DNA from: Nonomuraea spiralis
Lineage (GTDB): Bacteria > Actinomycetota > Actinomycetes > Streptosporangiales > Streptosporangiaceae
DNA: 64,000 nucleotides
Direction: 5' to 3'
Assembly (NCBI RefSeq): GCF_014648435.1
Contig: NZ_BMRC01000016.1
Location: 124,001 to 188,000 of the forward strand
The notes under the pieces are model-generated. The model saw nothing but the letters and a program-made list of their open reading frames with translations. It was not told the origin of the DNA and did no database searches. Shown here in pieces: positions 52,326-62,378 of the stretch. Position 1 is the first letter of the stretch. Each line of letters starts with the position of its first letter. The translations under genes and the position numbers were made by a program.

Positions 52326-53345
52326 CTAAGCGGGGGATTGTGTCGAACCATACTGGGCGCCCAGGGCCCGCAGACGGGCGTGGGCGTCCTCGTACACCGA
52401 GGGTGCTCCCAGGTAGGTCTTGGGCAGTTTGGCGACCATGGTGTAGTTGGTGTCGCACACGTTCCCGACCGGCGCCTGGCCGGCCTGGCTGACGAGCTGG
52501 TACGCGTCCAGCGTGTCGAGCCCGGTCAGCTCCGACGCCCAGGTGACCAGGTCGTGCTGGCTGATCCGGTACGCGTCCTCAAGGGGCCTGGCCGAGCCGG
52601 TGGACATCAGGTGCAGATCGTCCTCCAGCCGCGGCCAGGGGGTGGCCACGCCCTTGATCAGCTCGACCGCCACCACGGTGTTCATGGCCGACTCCACGGC
52701 CGTGCCGCAGACCTCACCGTGCCCCTGCAGACCATGGCCGTCACCGATCGAGAACATGCCGCCCTCGACGTTGACACCCAGGTAGACGGTGACGCCGGCG
52801 CGCAGCTCCGGAGTGTCCATGTTGCCGCCGTGCGCGTCGGGGGTGATGGTCATCCGGGCCTCGTTGGCGCCCGGGGCCACGCCCACCGTGCCGTGCATCG
52901 GGTCGAGCGGCAGCGCGACGCTGAAGTCGCTGTTGCGGGCGTGGTAGACGGCCACGCCCTTGTCCACGTCGATGTCGTAGCGCCACACCCGCTCCTCCAG
53001 CGGCGGCTGGAGCATCGCCGTGGTGTGGGTGCCGGTCAGCGCGCCGAAGTGCGGGAACGTGGTGGAGACCGCCCAGTCGCGGGCCGGCGTGATGCTGACG
53101 AAGTGCAGCGCCAGCGTGTCGCCGGGCTCGGCCCCCTCCACGTGGAACGGGCCGGTCACGGGATTCAGGTACGGGAACTCGCAGACCCGCGACGGCAGGT
53201 CCTCCACGGTCCGTACCAGGCCGCCGAAGCAGTCCTCGGTGTACAGCTCCATCACCGTCCCCGGCCGCACCCTGCCCAGGGCGGCACGGCCGCCGAAGGT
53301 GTAGCTGAGCTCCTCCGGCGTGGGGTGGTAGGAGACGACGTTCAC
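52326..53345 (-). CDS. acetamidase/formamidase family protein
   Basis: The 339-aa protein matches FmdA/AmdA: PGTVMELYTEDCFGG, NPVTGPFHVEGAEPGDTLALHF, APGANEARMTITPDAHGGNMDTPEL split by a turn, and GDGHGLQGHGEVCGTAVE. These hydrolyse formamide or acetamide to ammonia and the acid. GTG at 53345 overlaps the permease stop (GTGA). The open frame beyond it, to 53816, is antisense-like noise in the permease gene. It is the last gene of an operon of AmiC-like protein, permease and amidase. Confidence 0.93.
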   Translation of the reverse strand: MNVVSYHPTPEELSYTFGGRAALGRVRPGTVMELYTEDCFGGLVRTVEDLPSRVCEFPYLNPVTGPFHVEGAEPGDTLALHFVSITPARDWAVSTTFPHFGALTGTHTTAMLQPPLEERVWRYDIDVDKGVAVYHARNSDFSVALPLDPMHGTVGVAPGANEARMTITPDAHGGNMDTPELRAGVTVYLGVNVEGGMFSIGDGHGLQGHGEVCGTAVESAMNTVVAVELIKGVATPWPRLEDDLHLMSTGSARPLEDAYRISQHDLVTWASELTGLDTLDAYQLVSQAGQAPVGNVCDTNYTMVAKLPKTYLGAPSVYEDAHARLRALGAQYGSTQSPA

Positions 53346-54709
53346 TTGACCTCCGAGGGGAGAACGGGCCTGCGGCCGATGAGATAGCTGACGCCGAGGA
53401 CGACGAGCCCGACCGCCAGCCAGATGAGGCCGACCGTCTGGGTCACCAGCTTCGTGTTGTACACCACGGCGGCCAGGACGAGGAAGCCGATCGCCGGCGC
53501 GACGACGTGCGCCCACACGTTCCTGCTGCGCCCGCGGACCCGGTAGTGGACGACGACGGCCACGTGCAGGATCAGGAAGGCGGTCATCGCGCCGAAGTTC
53601 ACGAGCTGGCTGAGCAGCGCGATGCCGTCCTCGCGGCTGTTCATGTAGAGGCCGATGGCCAGCGACAACACCGCGACGGCGAGCGTGGCGTTGACCGGCA
53701 CCTGGTGCTTGGGGTGCACCTTGGCCAGGAACGAGGGGAGCATGCGGTCGCGGGCCATCGCGAACAGCAGGCGCGAGGTGGCCGCCTGGGCCACCAGCGA
53801 GTTGGCGAAGCCCCACGCGATCGCGGTGGCGACGGCGGTCAGCACGCTCAACCAGTGGCCGCCGGCGAACTCCGCCATGCGGTAGAAGGCGTCACCGTTC
53901 TTGTCGCCATCGGCGATCAGTTGGGCGCGGTCCGGCATGAGCAGCGCCGCGACCCACGTCTGCGCCACGAACAGCACCGCGGCCAGTCCCAGCGCCGCCA
54001 CCATCGAACGGCCGAGCCGCCTGCCGTCCTCCTTGTTCTCCTCGGCCAGCGTCGAGATGCCGTCGAAGCCGAGGAACGACAACACCGCCGTCGCCGCCGC
54101 GCCGAACACCAGTGTCCAGCTGAACGCCGAGGACTCGAAGATCGGCGTGAACGCGCCCGCCTGGGCCTTGCCCTGCGCCAGGGCGACGACGCCGACCACC
54201 ATGAAGATCGCCAGTACGGCCAGCTCGGCGACCAGCATCACCCGCGTGATGCGCGCGGTCATCTGGATGCCCATGTAGTTGACGGCCGTGTTGAGCAGCA
54301 CGAAGATGATCAGCCAGCCCCAGACCGGGATGCCGGGCACGAACGAGTTCATGGCCAGGCTGGCGATGAGGTAGAGCAGCGACGGCACCAGGATGTAGTC
54401 GAGCAGGATCGCCCATCCCGCGATGAACCCGACCGGCGCCGAGATGCCGCGCCCGGCGTAGGTGTAGACGGAGCCGGCCATGGGGAACGCCTGGGCCATC
54501 TGCGAGTACGACAGCGCCGTGAACGCCATGGCGACCAGGCCGATGATGTAGGCCAGCGCGACCATGCCGCCGGACGACTGGAACACGCCGCCGAAGATGC
54601 CGAAGGGTGCGATCGGCACCATGAAGATCAGGCCATAGATCATCAGGTCGGCGAAGCCCAGAGAGCGTTTGAGCTCTTGGCGGTAGCCGAACTGCTCAAC
54701 GGTGCTCAT
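53342..54709 (-). CDS. APC family amino acid/amide permease
   Basis: The 455-aa carrier has 12 helices. The first is KRSLGFADLMIYGLIFMVPIAP, and the APC signatures include MAQAFPMAGSVYTYAGRGI and FGFDGISTLAEENKE-like FLGFDGISTLAEENKED. ATG at 54709 gives the standard N-terminus; the longer frame is rejected. Its stop is coupled to the amidase, so it may import the amidase substrate or a related amine. Confidence 0.93.
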   Translation of the reverse strand: MSTVEQFGYRQELKRSLGFADLMIYGLIFMVPIAPFGIFGGVFQSSGGMVALAYIIGLVAMAFTALSYSQMAQAFPMAGSVYTYAGRGISAPVGFIAGWAILLDYILVPSLLYLIASLAMNSFVPGIPVWGWLIIFVLLNTAVNYMGIQMTARITRVMLVAELAVLAIFMVVGVVALAQGKAQAGAFTPIFESSAFSWTLVFGAAATAVLSFLGFDGISTLAEENKEDGRRLGRSMVAALGLAAVLFVAQTWVAALLMPDRAQLIADGDKNGDAFYRMAEFAGGHWLSVLTAVATAIAWGFANSLVAQAATSRLLFAMARDRMLPSFLAKVHPKHQVPVNATLAVAVLSLAIGLYMNSREDGIALLSQLVNFGAMTAFLILHVAVVVHYRVRGRSRNVWAHVVAPAIGFLVLAAVVYNTKLVTQTVGLIWLAVGLVVLGVSYLIGRRPVLPSEVK

Positions 54710-54767
54710 GTTGCGCGGCTCCTTGTCGAGGTTGGGGGGTGACTCGCACCTTAGAGCCAAAAGCTTT

Positions 54768-55847
54768 CTACTGAAAAGGTTTCTCAAGCAAGAAATCGAG
54801 GCCGTCCGCCCTGCCGAGGTGCACCGTCCGCCGCACCTGACGGTTCACCAGCGTGAGCGGGCCGCGCGCGCTGACGATCGTGGTGCCGTCGGCGACCGCG
54901 TCGAGCGCCGGGACGGCCAGGCTGCCCGCCCGCCCCGACAGCGCGGCGAGCATCGCGACGGCCTCGTAGCAGCCCTGGCCGTGGGCGTTGAGCATGGGGG
55001 CGTACGGGCCGAAGCGTTTGGCGTACCGTTCGGCGAAGTCGAGGCTCGCCTCGGTCGGCAGGTCGCGGAAGTAGCCCATCGACGCGTAGAGCTCGCCGGT
55101 GCCGTCGCCGCCGATGCCGAGCAGGCCGTGCTCCTCCAGCGCGCCGCACAGCCGGGCCGCGCCGAGCCCGCTCGCCGCGTAGGCCCGGTTGAAGGCCACC
55201 AGGTCGCTGCCGATCAGCGTGAGCAGGATCGCGTCGGGGCGGGCGTCGGCGATCCGGCCGAGCCGGGAGGCCGCCTCGCCGTACCGGACGAACGCCTCGC
55301 CGACGACGGTCGCGCCGCGCGCGTGCAGCCGCCGGCGCGCGCCCGCGTGCACCAGGCGCGGCCAGACGTAGTCGTTGCCCAGCAGGTACCAGCGCCGCGC
55401 CCGGTGGACCTGGACCAGCCATTCGATGCCGGGTTCGAGCTGCCGGCCCGGGGTCTCGCCGAGGAAGTAGACACCCGGCGCGTGCCCACCGCCCTCGTAC
55501 GGCGGCGCGTACACGAACGGGACCCGTCCGCCGATCGCGGCGACCACGTCCACGCGCACGTCGCTGGCGTGCGTACCGGCGACCGCCTCGACCGTGCCGG
55601 ACGCGACCAGCCCGGCCACCTCGGCCGCCACCTCGGGCCCCGGCCGGCCGCCGTCGACGAGCACCAGCTCGACCTGCCTGCCGAGGACGCCGCCCCGGGC
55701 GTTGACCTCCTCGGCGGCCAGCACGGCGCAGTTGATCGCGCACGGCCCCACCAGCCCGAGCACCCCGGACACGGGCACGACCAAGCCGATCCGGACCGCG
55801 TCCGAGGGGATGAGCCGGGCCTCGAAAGGATCGACGATCGCCGTCAC
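54768..55847 (-). CDS. AmiC-like substrate-binding protein without signal peptide
   Basis: The 359-aa protein is a type I periplasmic-binding fold: VRIGLVVPVSGVLGLVGPCAINCAVLAAEEVN, ELVLVDGGRPGPEVAAEVAGL, FLGETPGRQLEPGIEWLV, and LLGNDYVWPR as in amide/urea-binding proteins. The N-terminus MTAIVDPFEARLIPSDA has no signal peptide or lipobox. It is thus probably cytoplasmic, like AmiC, the amide sensor of the Pseudomonas amidase operon. It precedes permease and amidase genes and is divergent from a MarR regulator. Confidence 0.85.
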   Translation of the reverse strand: MTAIVDPFEARLIPSDAVRIGLVVPVSGVLGLVGPCAINCAVLAAEEVNARGGVLGRQVELVLVDGGRPGPEVAAEVAGLVASGTVEAVAGTHASDVRVDVVAAIGGRVPFVYAPPYEGGGHAPGVYFLGETPGRQLEPGIEWLVQVHRARRWYLLGNDYVWPRLVHAGARRRLHARGATVVGEAFVRYGEAASRLGRIADARPDAILLTLIGSDLVAFNRAYAASGLGAARLCGALEEHGLLGIGGDGTGELYASMGYFRDLPTEASLDFAERYAKRFGPYAPMLNAHGQGCYEAVAMLAALSGRAGSLAVPALDAVADGTTIVSARGPLTLVNRQVRRTVHLGRADGLDFLLEKPFQ

Positions 55848-55898
55848 GCGGACGAGTATCCTCCGAACTAGCTCTCCGGTGAAAGGACCTGATCTGTC

Positions 55899-56345
55899 AT
55901 GGCTAATTCCGGGCTGGGGTCCTCACTCGCGTACCTGCTCAGCCGGGCCGAACGCAGCGTCACGCGCGGTCTGGCGACGACGCTGGCCGGTGAGGACGTC
56001 ACGGTCGAGCAGTGGCGCATCCTGCGCGCGCTGGCCGACGGGCGTGGTCATTCGATGGGGGAGCTGGCCGAGGCGGTGCTCATGCCGCACCCGACGCTCA
56101 CCAAGGCGGTCGACCGGCTGATCGACCGCGCGCTGGTCCACCGGGGCGCGTCGGCGGGCGACCGGCGGCGGGTGGCGGTGTTCCTGGCCGACCGGGGGCG
56201 CGACCTGCTGGCACGTGTGGACGGCACGGTGGCCGAGCACCACCGGGCCATCGCCGCCGCGTTCGGCGACGAGCGTACGGGACGGCTGATGCGCGAGCTT
56301 GAGGACCTGGTCACCGCCCTTGACTACGCACCGGTCAAGTCCTGA
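55899..56345 (+). CDS. MarR family transcriptional regulator
   Basis: The 148-aa protein has the MarR winged helix: VEQWRILRALADGRGHSMGELAEAVLMPHPTLTKAVDRL in pieces (about residues 28-70), and the wing GASAGDRRRVAVFLADRG. It lies divergent from the amide operon with 51 bp between starts, so it probably controls that operon and itself. GAAAGG upstream of the ATG is the ribosome-binding site. Confidence 0.93.
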   Translation: MANSGLGSSLAYLLSRAERSVTRGLATTLAGEDVTVEQWRILRALADGRGHSMGELAEAVLMPHPTLTKAVDRLIDRALVHRGASAGDRRRVAVFLADRGRDLLARVDGTVAEHHRAIAAAFGDERTGRLMRELEDLVTALDYAPVKS

Positions 56346-56355
56346 GCCCCGGCGG

Positions 56356-56550
56356 TCAGCTCTCGTGGCGTTTCCTGTCGTGGTCGGCCCACAGCAGGAG
56401 CGCCACGCCGGCGACCGCGAGCCCCAGGTAGGCCATCAGCGGCAGCTCGACGAGCCGCCCCACGAACCCCCATTCGCTGTCGAACCAGACGCGCCCGACG
56501 AACCCGCCGAGCCCTTGGATGACGGCCATGATCCCGATGAATCCCCTCAT
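56356..56550 (-). CDS. small membrane protein (64 aa)
   Basis: From the ATG at 56550 the protein has two hydrophobic helices (GFIGIMAVIQGLGGFVG and LPLMAYLGLAVAGVALLLWA) and ends DHDRKRHES. The open frame to 56616 adds a Cys/Gly-rich leader that looks non-coding. No clear Shine-Dalgarno sequence. No family recognised. Confidence 0.6.
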   Translation of the reverse strand: MRGFIGIMAVIQGLGGFVGRVWFDSEWGFVGRLVELPLMAYLGLAVAGVALLLWADHDRKRHES

Positions 56551-56622
56551 GCCTGCGACAGTGGCAGAACATGACCCGCCCCGGCATCGAACCTTGGACG
56601 GGTCACGTGCGACCAAAGTAGG

Positions 56623-57900
<1,278 letters not shown>

Positions 57901-57937
57901 GGTCGAGTTTCCTCCTGTATGCGCGCCCATTTTGTGG

Positions 57938-57959
57938 GAGAAGGCGCCGTTGCCTTCTC
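57938..57959 (-). promoter_or_regulatory. 5'-leader hairpin of the dehydrogenase gene
   Basis: GAGAAGGC and GCCTTCTC form a perfect 8-bp stem with a 6-nt loop, 38 nt before the start codon. A TAGGAT box at 57987-57982 upstream could be the -10 element, placing the hairpin inside a leader of about 75 nt. Confidence 0.45.
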
Positions 57960-57989
57960 TCTTGGGCGTGTTGTCTCGATCATCCTAGG

Positions 57990-58115
57990 CCGGGCAGTTT
58001 GACCTTGCCTAGGTTATGAAGGGATATCCAAGCCGTTGATCAACGTGCTGGGAACGTGCCACTCTGGCAGGCTAACGAGCGAGAGTGTGCCGAATCGTCG
58101 AAACCGGGGGGTTGG
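57990..58115. other. divergent promoter region between dehydrogenase and phosphatase genes
   Basis: Two CCTAGG palindromes (57984-57989 and about 58008-58013) lie 24 bp apart. A TTGACC at 57999 could be a -35 box for the plus strand, but no convincing -10 box follows. No small gene was seen. Confidence 0.35.
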
Positions 58116-59675
58116 ATGCCCGCACTCGTGGTTGGGCCCATGTTGCGTCACGTCGACTCGGTCAGCGCCTCGATCTGGGTGGAGACCGGCGAGCCCTGCA
58201 CGGTCACCGTCGAAGCGGCAGGCAGGGCTTATCGGTCGCCCACCTTCACCGTGCACGGTCACCACTACGCGATCGTGGATCTCGTTGGCCTGTCCCAGGA
58301 TATCGCCTCCTATTCCGTCAGCCTCGACGGGGACCAGGTGTGGCCCCTGGCGGGTCGTCCGGCCAGCCGCATCCGGTTAATGCCCGCCGAAGGGCCGCGC
58401 AGGATGGCGTTCGGCTCGTGCCGCACCAGCGTGCCGCACGACTCGGCGCACGTCCGCACCCACGGCGACGACGTGCTGCGCGCCTACGGCGTGAGCCTCA
58501 TGCGCGCCGGCGACGAGGACTGGCCCGACCTGCTGCTGCTCCTCGGCGACCAGGTCTACGCCGACAACCCGTCCCCCCAGATGCTCGACTACATCCACGC
58601 GCGCAGGAACACCGAGCCGCAGGGCGAGATCGCCGACTTCGAGGAGTACGCCGAGCTCTACCGCCAGGCGTGGACCGACCCGGAGATCCGCTGGTTGTTG
58701 TCCACCGTGCCCACGGCGATGATCTTCGACGACCACGACCTGCGCGACGACTGGAACACCTCCCACTCCTGGCGGGCCAAGATGGCCCGGACGAGCTGGT
58801 GGCCCCGCCGCGTGGTCGCGGGGCTCGGGGCCTACTGGGTCTACCAGCACCTCGGCAACCTGACCCCGGCCGAGCGCGCGGACGATCCGCTGGTACGCGA
58901 GCTCACCGAGGGCGGCGGCGACGGCGGGCCGGCCCTCGACGCCTTCGCCGCCAAGGCCGACGCCGAGCCGGGCAGCAACCGCTGGAGCTACACCCGCGAC
59001 CTCGGGCACACCCGGTTGATCATGATCGACACCAGGTGCGCCAGGCAGCTCACGCCCGGCGACCGGCGCATGCTCGACCCCGAGGAGTGGGCCTGGCTCG
59101 AGGAACAGGCCGCCGCGCCGGCCCGGCGGCTGGTCATCGGCTCCTCGATCCCGTTCCTGCTGCCCGAGGGCGTCCACGGCGTCCAGAACTGGAACGAGGC
59201 GCTGTGCGACGGCAAGTGGGGCCGCACCGCGCAGCGGCTGTCGGAGCAGCTTCGGCAGTTCGTCGACCTGGAGCACTGGGCGGCCTTCCGCCGCTCGTTC
59301 GAGGACCTGTCCAGGCTGCTGGTCCGGCTCGGCAGGCCCGCGGTGATCCTGTCCGGCGACGTCCACTACTCCTATCTGGCCAAGGCGTCGGCCGGGCAGA
59401 TCCACCAGGTCGTCTGCTCGCCGATCCGCAACCCGCTGAGCCGGCTGCTGCGCTGGGCCAACGTGCTCACCCAGTTCGGGCTGGCGACGCTGGTCGGCGG
59501 GCTGCTCGCGCGGCTGGCCGGCATCCGGCGGCCGCCGTTCCGGTGGCGGGTGACCAAGGGGCCCTGGTTCCAGAACGCGCTGGCCACGCTGACCTTCCCC
59601 GACGAGGTCGAGGTCACCTGGTACGAGTCGACGGGCGACGGGGTCCGGCCGATCGACTCGGTCCGCCTGTCGTAG
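58116..59675 (+). CDS. PhoD-like metallophosphatase, cytoplasmic form
   Basis: The 519-aa protein has an N-terminal Ig-like domain (about residues 1-95, MPALVVGPMLRHVDSVSASIWVE). A PhoD-family metallophosphoesterase domain follows, with FGSCRTS, LLLLLGDQVYAD (metal Asp), MIFDDHDLRDDWN (metal and catalytic His) and VILSGDVHYSY. There is no signal or Tat peptide, unlike secreted alkaline phosphatase D. ATG at 58116 has a GGGGGG element 5 nt upstream and was chosen over a start at 58056. The substrate may be an intracellular phosphodiester. Confidence 0.92.
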   Translation: MPALVVGPMLRHVDSVSASIWVETGEPCTVTVEAAGRAYRSPTFTVHGHHYAIVDLVGLSQDIASYSVSLDGDQVWPLAGRPASRIRLMPAEGPRRMAFGSCRTSVPHDSAHVRTHGDDVLRAYGVSLMRAGDEDWPDLLLLLGDQVYADNPSPQMLDYIHARRNTEPQGEIADFEEYAELYRQAWTDPEIRWLLSTVPTAMIFDDHDLRDDWNTSHSWRAKMARTSWWPRRVVAGLGAYWVYQHLGNLTPAERADDPLVRELTEGGGDGGPALDAFAAKADAEPGSNRWSYTRDLGHTRLIMIDTRCARQLTPGDRRMLDPEEWAWLEEQAAAPARRLVIGSSIPFLLPEGVHGVQNWNEALCDGKWGRTAQRLSEQLRQFVDLEHWAAFRRSFEDLSRLLVRLGRPAVILSGDVHYSYLAKASAGQIHQVVCSPIRNPLSRLLRWANVLTQFGLATLVGGLLARLAGIRRPPFRWRVTKGPWFQNALATLTFPDEVEVTWYESTGDGVRPIDSVRLS

Positions 59676-59685
59676 AAATGACCTC

Positions 59686-60402
59686 ATGAGCGACGACCAG
59701 TACTCCCTCGCCGTCCCCTTCTACGACCTGTGGCACGAGGACGGGCACGTCCCCGAGATCCGCGAGCTGCTGCCGCCCCTGCTGAAGGGGGTGCGGCGCA
59801 GCGTCATGGAGATCGGCGCGGGCACCGGCCTGATCACCGAGCTGATCGTCCGGGAGACGACGGCAGACGTCTACGCCGTCGAACCGGCGCTCGCCATGCG
59901 GTCGGTGTTGCTGTCGCGGGTGGCCGCCAGCGAGGAGGCGCGCCGCCGCGTCACCGTGCTGCCGTACGGGGCGCTCGACGTCGACGTGGACGAGCCGGTC
60001 GAGGCGATCGTGATGATCTCGGTGTTGCAGGCGTTCCCGGCGGCGCGGCGGGAGGAGTTGTGGCGGGTGCTGGCCCGGCAGCTCCAGCCGGGCGGGCTGC
60101 TGCTGTTCAACTGGCGCGAGCGGCCCGCGCCCACGCCGGGTGAGCTGGAGCTCATGGGGGCGTACCAGGTCGGGCGGCACTCGTACGAGGTCTGGGGGCA
60201 GGTGGTCGAGGTCGCCGGCGAGACCGTACGCTCCCGCTTCCTCTACCGGGTCAGGCAGCGCGGCGTGGTGATCGGCGAGGACGAGGTCACCAGCGAGGCC
60301 CACCGGCCGGGCGGCGAGCGGCTGGCCGCGGAGCTGACCGCGGCCGGGTTCGCCAGGGACGAGGCTCCCGACGGCCTGGCGGCCTGGCGCAGGACGGCAT
60401 AG
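59686..60402 (+). CDS. class I SAM-dependent methyltransferase
   Basis: The 238-aa protein has motif I SVMEIGAGTGLITELIV (about residues 42-58), an acidic loop YAVEPALAMR and the post-II strand EAIVMISVLQAFP. A C-terminal part (GVVIGEDEVTSEAHRPGG) resembles methyltransferases with a lid domain. The substrate is unknown. It is 10 bp after the phosphatase gene, so probably in the same transcript. Confidence 0.9.
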   Translation: MSDDQYSLAVPFYDLWHEDGHVPEIRELLPPLLKGVRRSVMEIGAGTGLITELIVRETTADVYAVEPALAMRSVLLSRVAASEEARRRVTVLPYGALDVDVDEPVEAIVMISVLQAFPAARREELWRVLARQLQPGGLLLFNWRERPAPTPGELELMGAYQVGRHSYEVWGQVVEVAGETVRSRFLYRVRQRGVVIGEDEVTSEAHRPGGERLAAELTAAGFARDEAPDGLAAWRRTA

Positions 60403-60483
60403 CCGGAAGGCAGCCGGAGAAAGGTGGAACCGGGTTCCCCCATGCGGCCAAGAACAGGGTGACCGCATGAGAGAGGACCGGAC

Positions 60484-61077
60484 GTGGTGAGTGTCGAGGA
60501 CAGAACCGAAACGCTGGATGACTCGACGTTGATCGGGCATTCGCTCGGCGACCCCGAGCGTTTCGCGGCGTTGTTCGACCGGCACGCCGACGAGATCCAC
60601 AGGTACGCCGCCCGGCGCCTGGGCGCGGAACTGGCCGACGACGTGACCGGCGAGGTGTTCCTCCTCGCCTTCCGCGGACGCGCCCGCTACGACCGCTCGC
60701 TTCCCGACGCCAGACCTTGGTTGTACGGCATCGCGACCAAGGTCGTGTCCCAGCACCGCAGGGCCGAACGGCGGCGCACCGCGGCCATGGCCAGGGTGGG
60801 CGCCGAGCGTCCGGGCGGCTTCGACGAGCGCAGCGCCGACCGGGTCACCGCCGAGCAGCTCCAGCCTCGCCTGGCCAAGGCGCTGACCAGGCTCAGCGCG
60901 GGCGAGCGCGACCTGCTGCTGCTCGTGGCATGGGCCGACCTGACCTACGAGGACGCCGCCCGCGCCCTCGGCGTGCCCGTCGGCACCGTTCGATCCAGGT
61001 TGCACCGGCTCCGCGTCAAGGTACGCAGGGCGCTCGGCGGCATCGACCCCTTCGCAGAGGAGCCCCAGCATGGATGA
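60484..61077 (+). CDS. ECF RNA polymerase sigma factor
   Basis: The 197-aa protein has sigma region 2 (FAALFDRHADEIHRYAARRLGAELADDVTGEVFLLAF in pieces) and region 4 (LSAGERDLLLLVAWADLTYEDAARALGVPVGTVRSRLHRL in pieces). GAGAGG lies 7 nt before the GTG at 60484. It overlaps the following gene by 8 bp. That gene, of the CU044_5270 type, is the usual partner of this sigma subgroup in Streptosporangiales. Confidence 0.94.
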   Translation: MVSVEDRTETLDDSTLIGHSLGDPERFAALFDRHADEIHRYAARRLGAELADDVTGEVFLLAFRGRARYDRSLPDARPWLYGIATKVVSQHRRAERRRTAAMARVGAERPGGFDERSADRVTAEQLQPRLAKALTRLSAGERDLLLLVAWADLTYEDAARALGVPVGTVRSRLHRLRVKVRRALGGIDPFAEEPQHG

Positions 61078-62314
61078 CGAGATCCGTACCTTCGCCGACG
61101 GCAGGCCGTCCGCGCCGTCGTACGAGCCGCAGGCCCGCGCGCGGGCCAGGGAACGGCTGCTGGCCGAGGCGCGCGGCGGGCGACGCCTGCGGCTGCCGAG
61201 GCTGGGCTGGCAGACGGCCGCCGCGTTCGGTGTCACGGTCGTCCTGGTCGGCGGCGTGGCGGTGGCGCTGTCCGGCCAGAACACGCCGGGCGCCCGCCCG
61301 GCCACGTCCGTGGTGCTCACGACCGGCGAGCTGAACCCCCGGCCGGACCAGTTCATCCTGGTCGAGTCCGACACCATGTACGGCGCGCACTCGGTCAACG
61401 GCTCCGGAGGGGAGAGCCGCCACCTCTACCGCCAGCACCGCAAGATCTGGAAGTCGGTGGACGGCAGCAAGGACGGCCTGCTGCTGATCGAAGGCCGGGA
61501 GCCGCGGCCCTGGCCGGGCGAGCCGCTGCCCGCGGACGCCGGGAACTGGCAGGGCAGCCAGTGGAACCGGCTCGCCTCCTGCCCCGATCTGCGTGGCTCC
61601 AACCGCGACGACTACGTCTACCTGAGCACGCTCCCGGCCGACGCCACGGCCATGCGGAACGGCCTCTACCAGCCGGTCCCCCAGGGAAAGGCCATCAGCG
61701 CCGACGCCGCCGCCTTCACCCGCGCCGGCGACCTCGTCAGGGAGAACTACCTGCCCAAGCCGCAGCGGGACGCGCTGTTCGAGGCCGTGAAGGCGATCCC
61801 CGGCGTCGAGGTGGCCGAGGGCGTGGCCGACTCCTCGGGACGCGTGGGCGTGGCGCTGGGCCGGGTCACCGACTTCGGGGTGCGCGAGGAGCTGATCTTC
61901 GACCCGGTCGAGCACATGTTCCTCGGCGAGCGGCAGACGGCGGCCGGTGAGCAGGCCGGGGCGCCCAAGGGCAGCGTGCTGGCCCTGACGGCCCAGCTCG
62001 ACGTCTCGGTGGTGGACACCCTGCCGGACGCCCCCGACGCCGGTGCCGACGCGAGCTGCGCGGTGGAGACCCTGGCCCCCACCCCCATCCCCTCGGAGAC
62101 CGACGTGGCGACGTCGGAGCAGCCGGCGGCCGAGGTGACGATCACGTCCACCCTGGCGCCGCCCACGGACGAGCCGGGCGACGGGCCGGAGCCCACCGAC
62201 ACGCCCACCCCGGGTGACGGGTCGAAGCCCAAGCCCACCGACACGCCCACCCCGGGCGACGGGTCGAAGCCGGAGCCCACGCGTACCGTCACGCCCACCC
62301 CGGCCGGCTCCTGA
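61070..62314 (+). CDS. CU044_5270 family membrane protein, probable partner of the ECF sigma factor
   Basis: The 414-aa protein has a cytoplasmic N-terminus (MDDEIRTFADGRPSAPSYEPQARARARERLL), one membrane helix (about residues 46-68) and a CU044_5270-like extracytoplasmic domain (about 75-325; DQFILVESDTMYGA, LFEAVKAIPGVEVAEGVADSSGRVGVALGR in pieces). A Thr/Pro-rich tail with two exact 14-residue repeats completes it. Family members follow ECF sigma genes and probably act as anti-sigma or signal-input proteins. The 8-bp overlap with the sigma gene supports coupling. Confidence 0.87.
   Translation: MDDEIRTFADGRPSAPSYEPQARARARERLLAEARGGRRLRLPRLGWQTAAAFGVTVVLVGGVAVALSGQNTPGARPATSVVLTTGELNPRPDQFILVESDTMYGAHSVNGSGGESRHLYRQHRKIWKSVDGSKDGLLLIEGREPRPWPGEPLPADAGNWQGSQWNRLASCPDLRGSNRDDYVYLSTLPADATAMRNGLYQPVPQGKAISADAAAFTRAGDLVRENYLPKPQRDALFEAVKAIPGVEVAEGVADSSGRVGVALGRVTDFGVREELIFDPVEHMFLGERQTAAGEQAGAPKGSVLALTAQLDVSVVDTLPDAPDAGADASCAVETLAPTPIPSETDVATSEQPAAEVTITSTLAPPTDEPGDGPEPTDTPTPGDGSKPKPTDTPTPGDGSKPEPTRTVTPTPAGS
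62191..62303. repeat. 42-bp tandem repeat coding for a Thr/Pro tail
   Basis: Two near-identical 42-bp units (62191-62232, 62233-62274) and a partial third encode PTDTPTPGDGSKP(K/E). The copy number is likely to vary between strains. Confidence 0.85.
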
Positions 62315-62331
62315 CGGCCGGCGGCTCGTCA

Positions 62332-62363
62332 CCCGGCGGGCCCGCGCAGGCGGGCCCGCCGGG
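62332..62363. terminator. GC-rich hairpin between convergent genes
   Basis: A perfect 14-bp stem (62332-62345 with 62350-62363) with a GCAG loop lies between two convergent stop codons. It has no T run. It could end transcription from both sides. Confidence 0.65.
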
Positions 62364-62378
62364 CGCGGCCGTGCGGGC

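Noticed and set aside
52326..53816. Long N-terminal extension of the amidase
   Set aside because: The extra 157 residues are Arg/Pro-rich and lie inside the permease gene; the GTG at 53345 with GTGA coupling is a better start.
57999..58028. Possible TTGACC ... GATATC promoter for the PhoD-like gene
   Set aside because: The -10 box match is poor at 17-18 bp spacing, so I did not call it.
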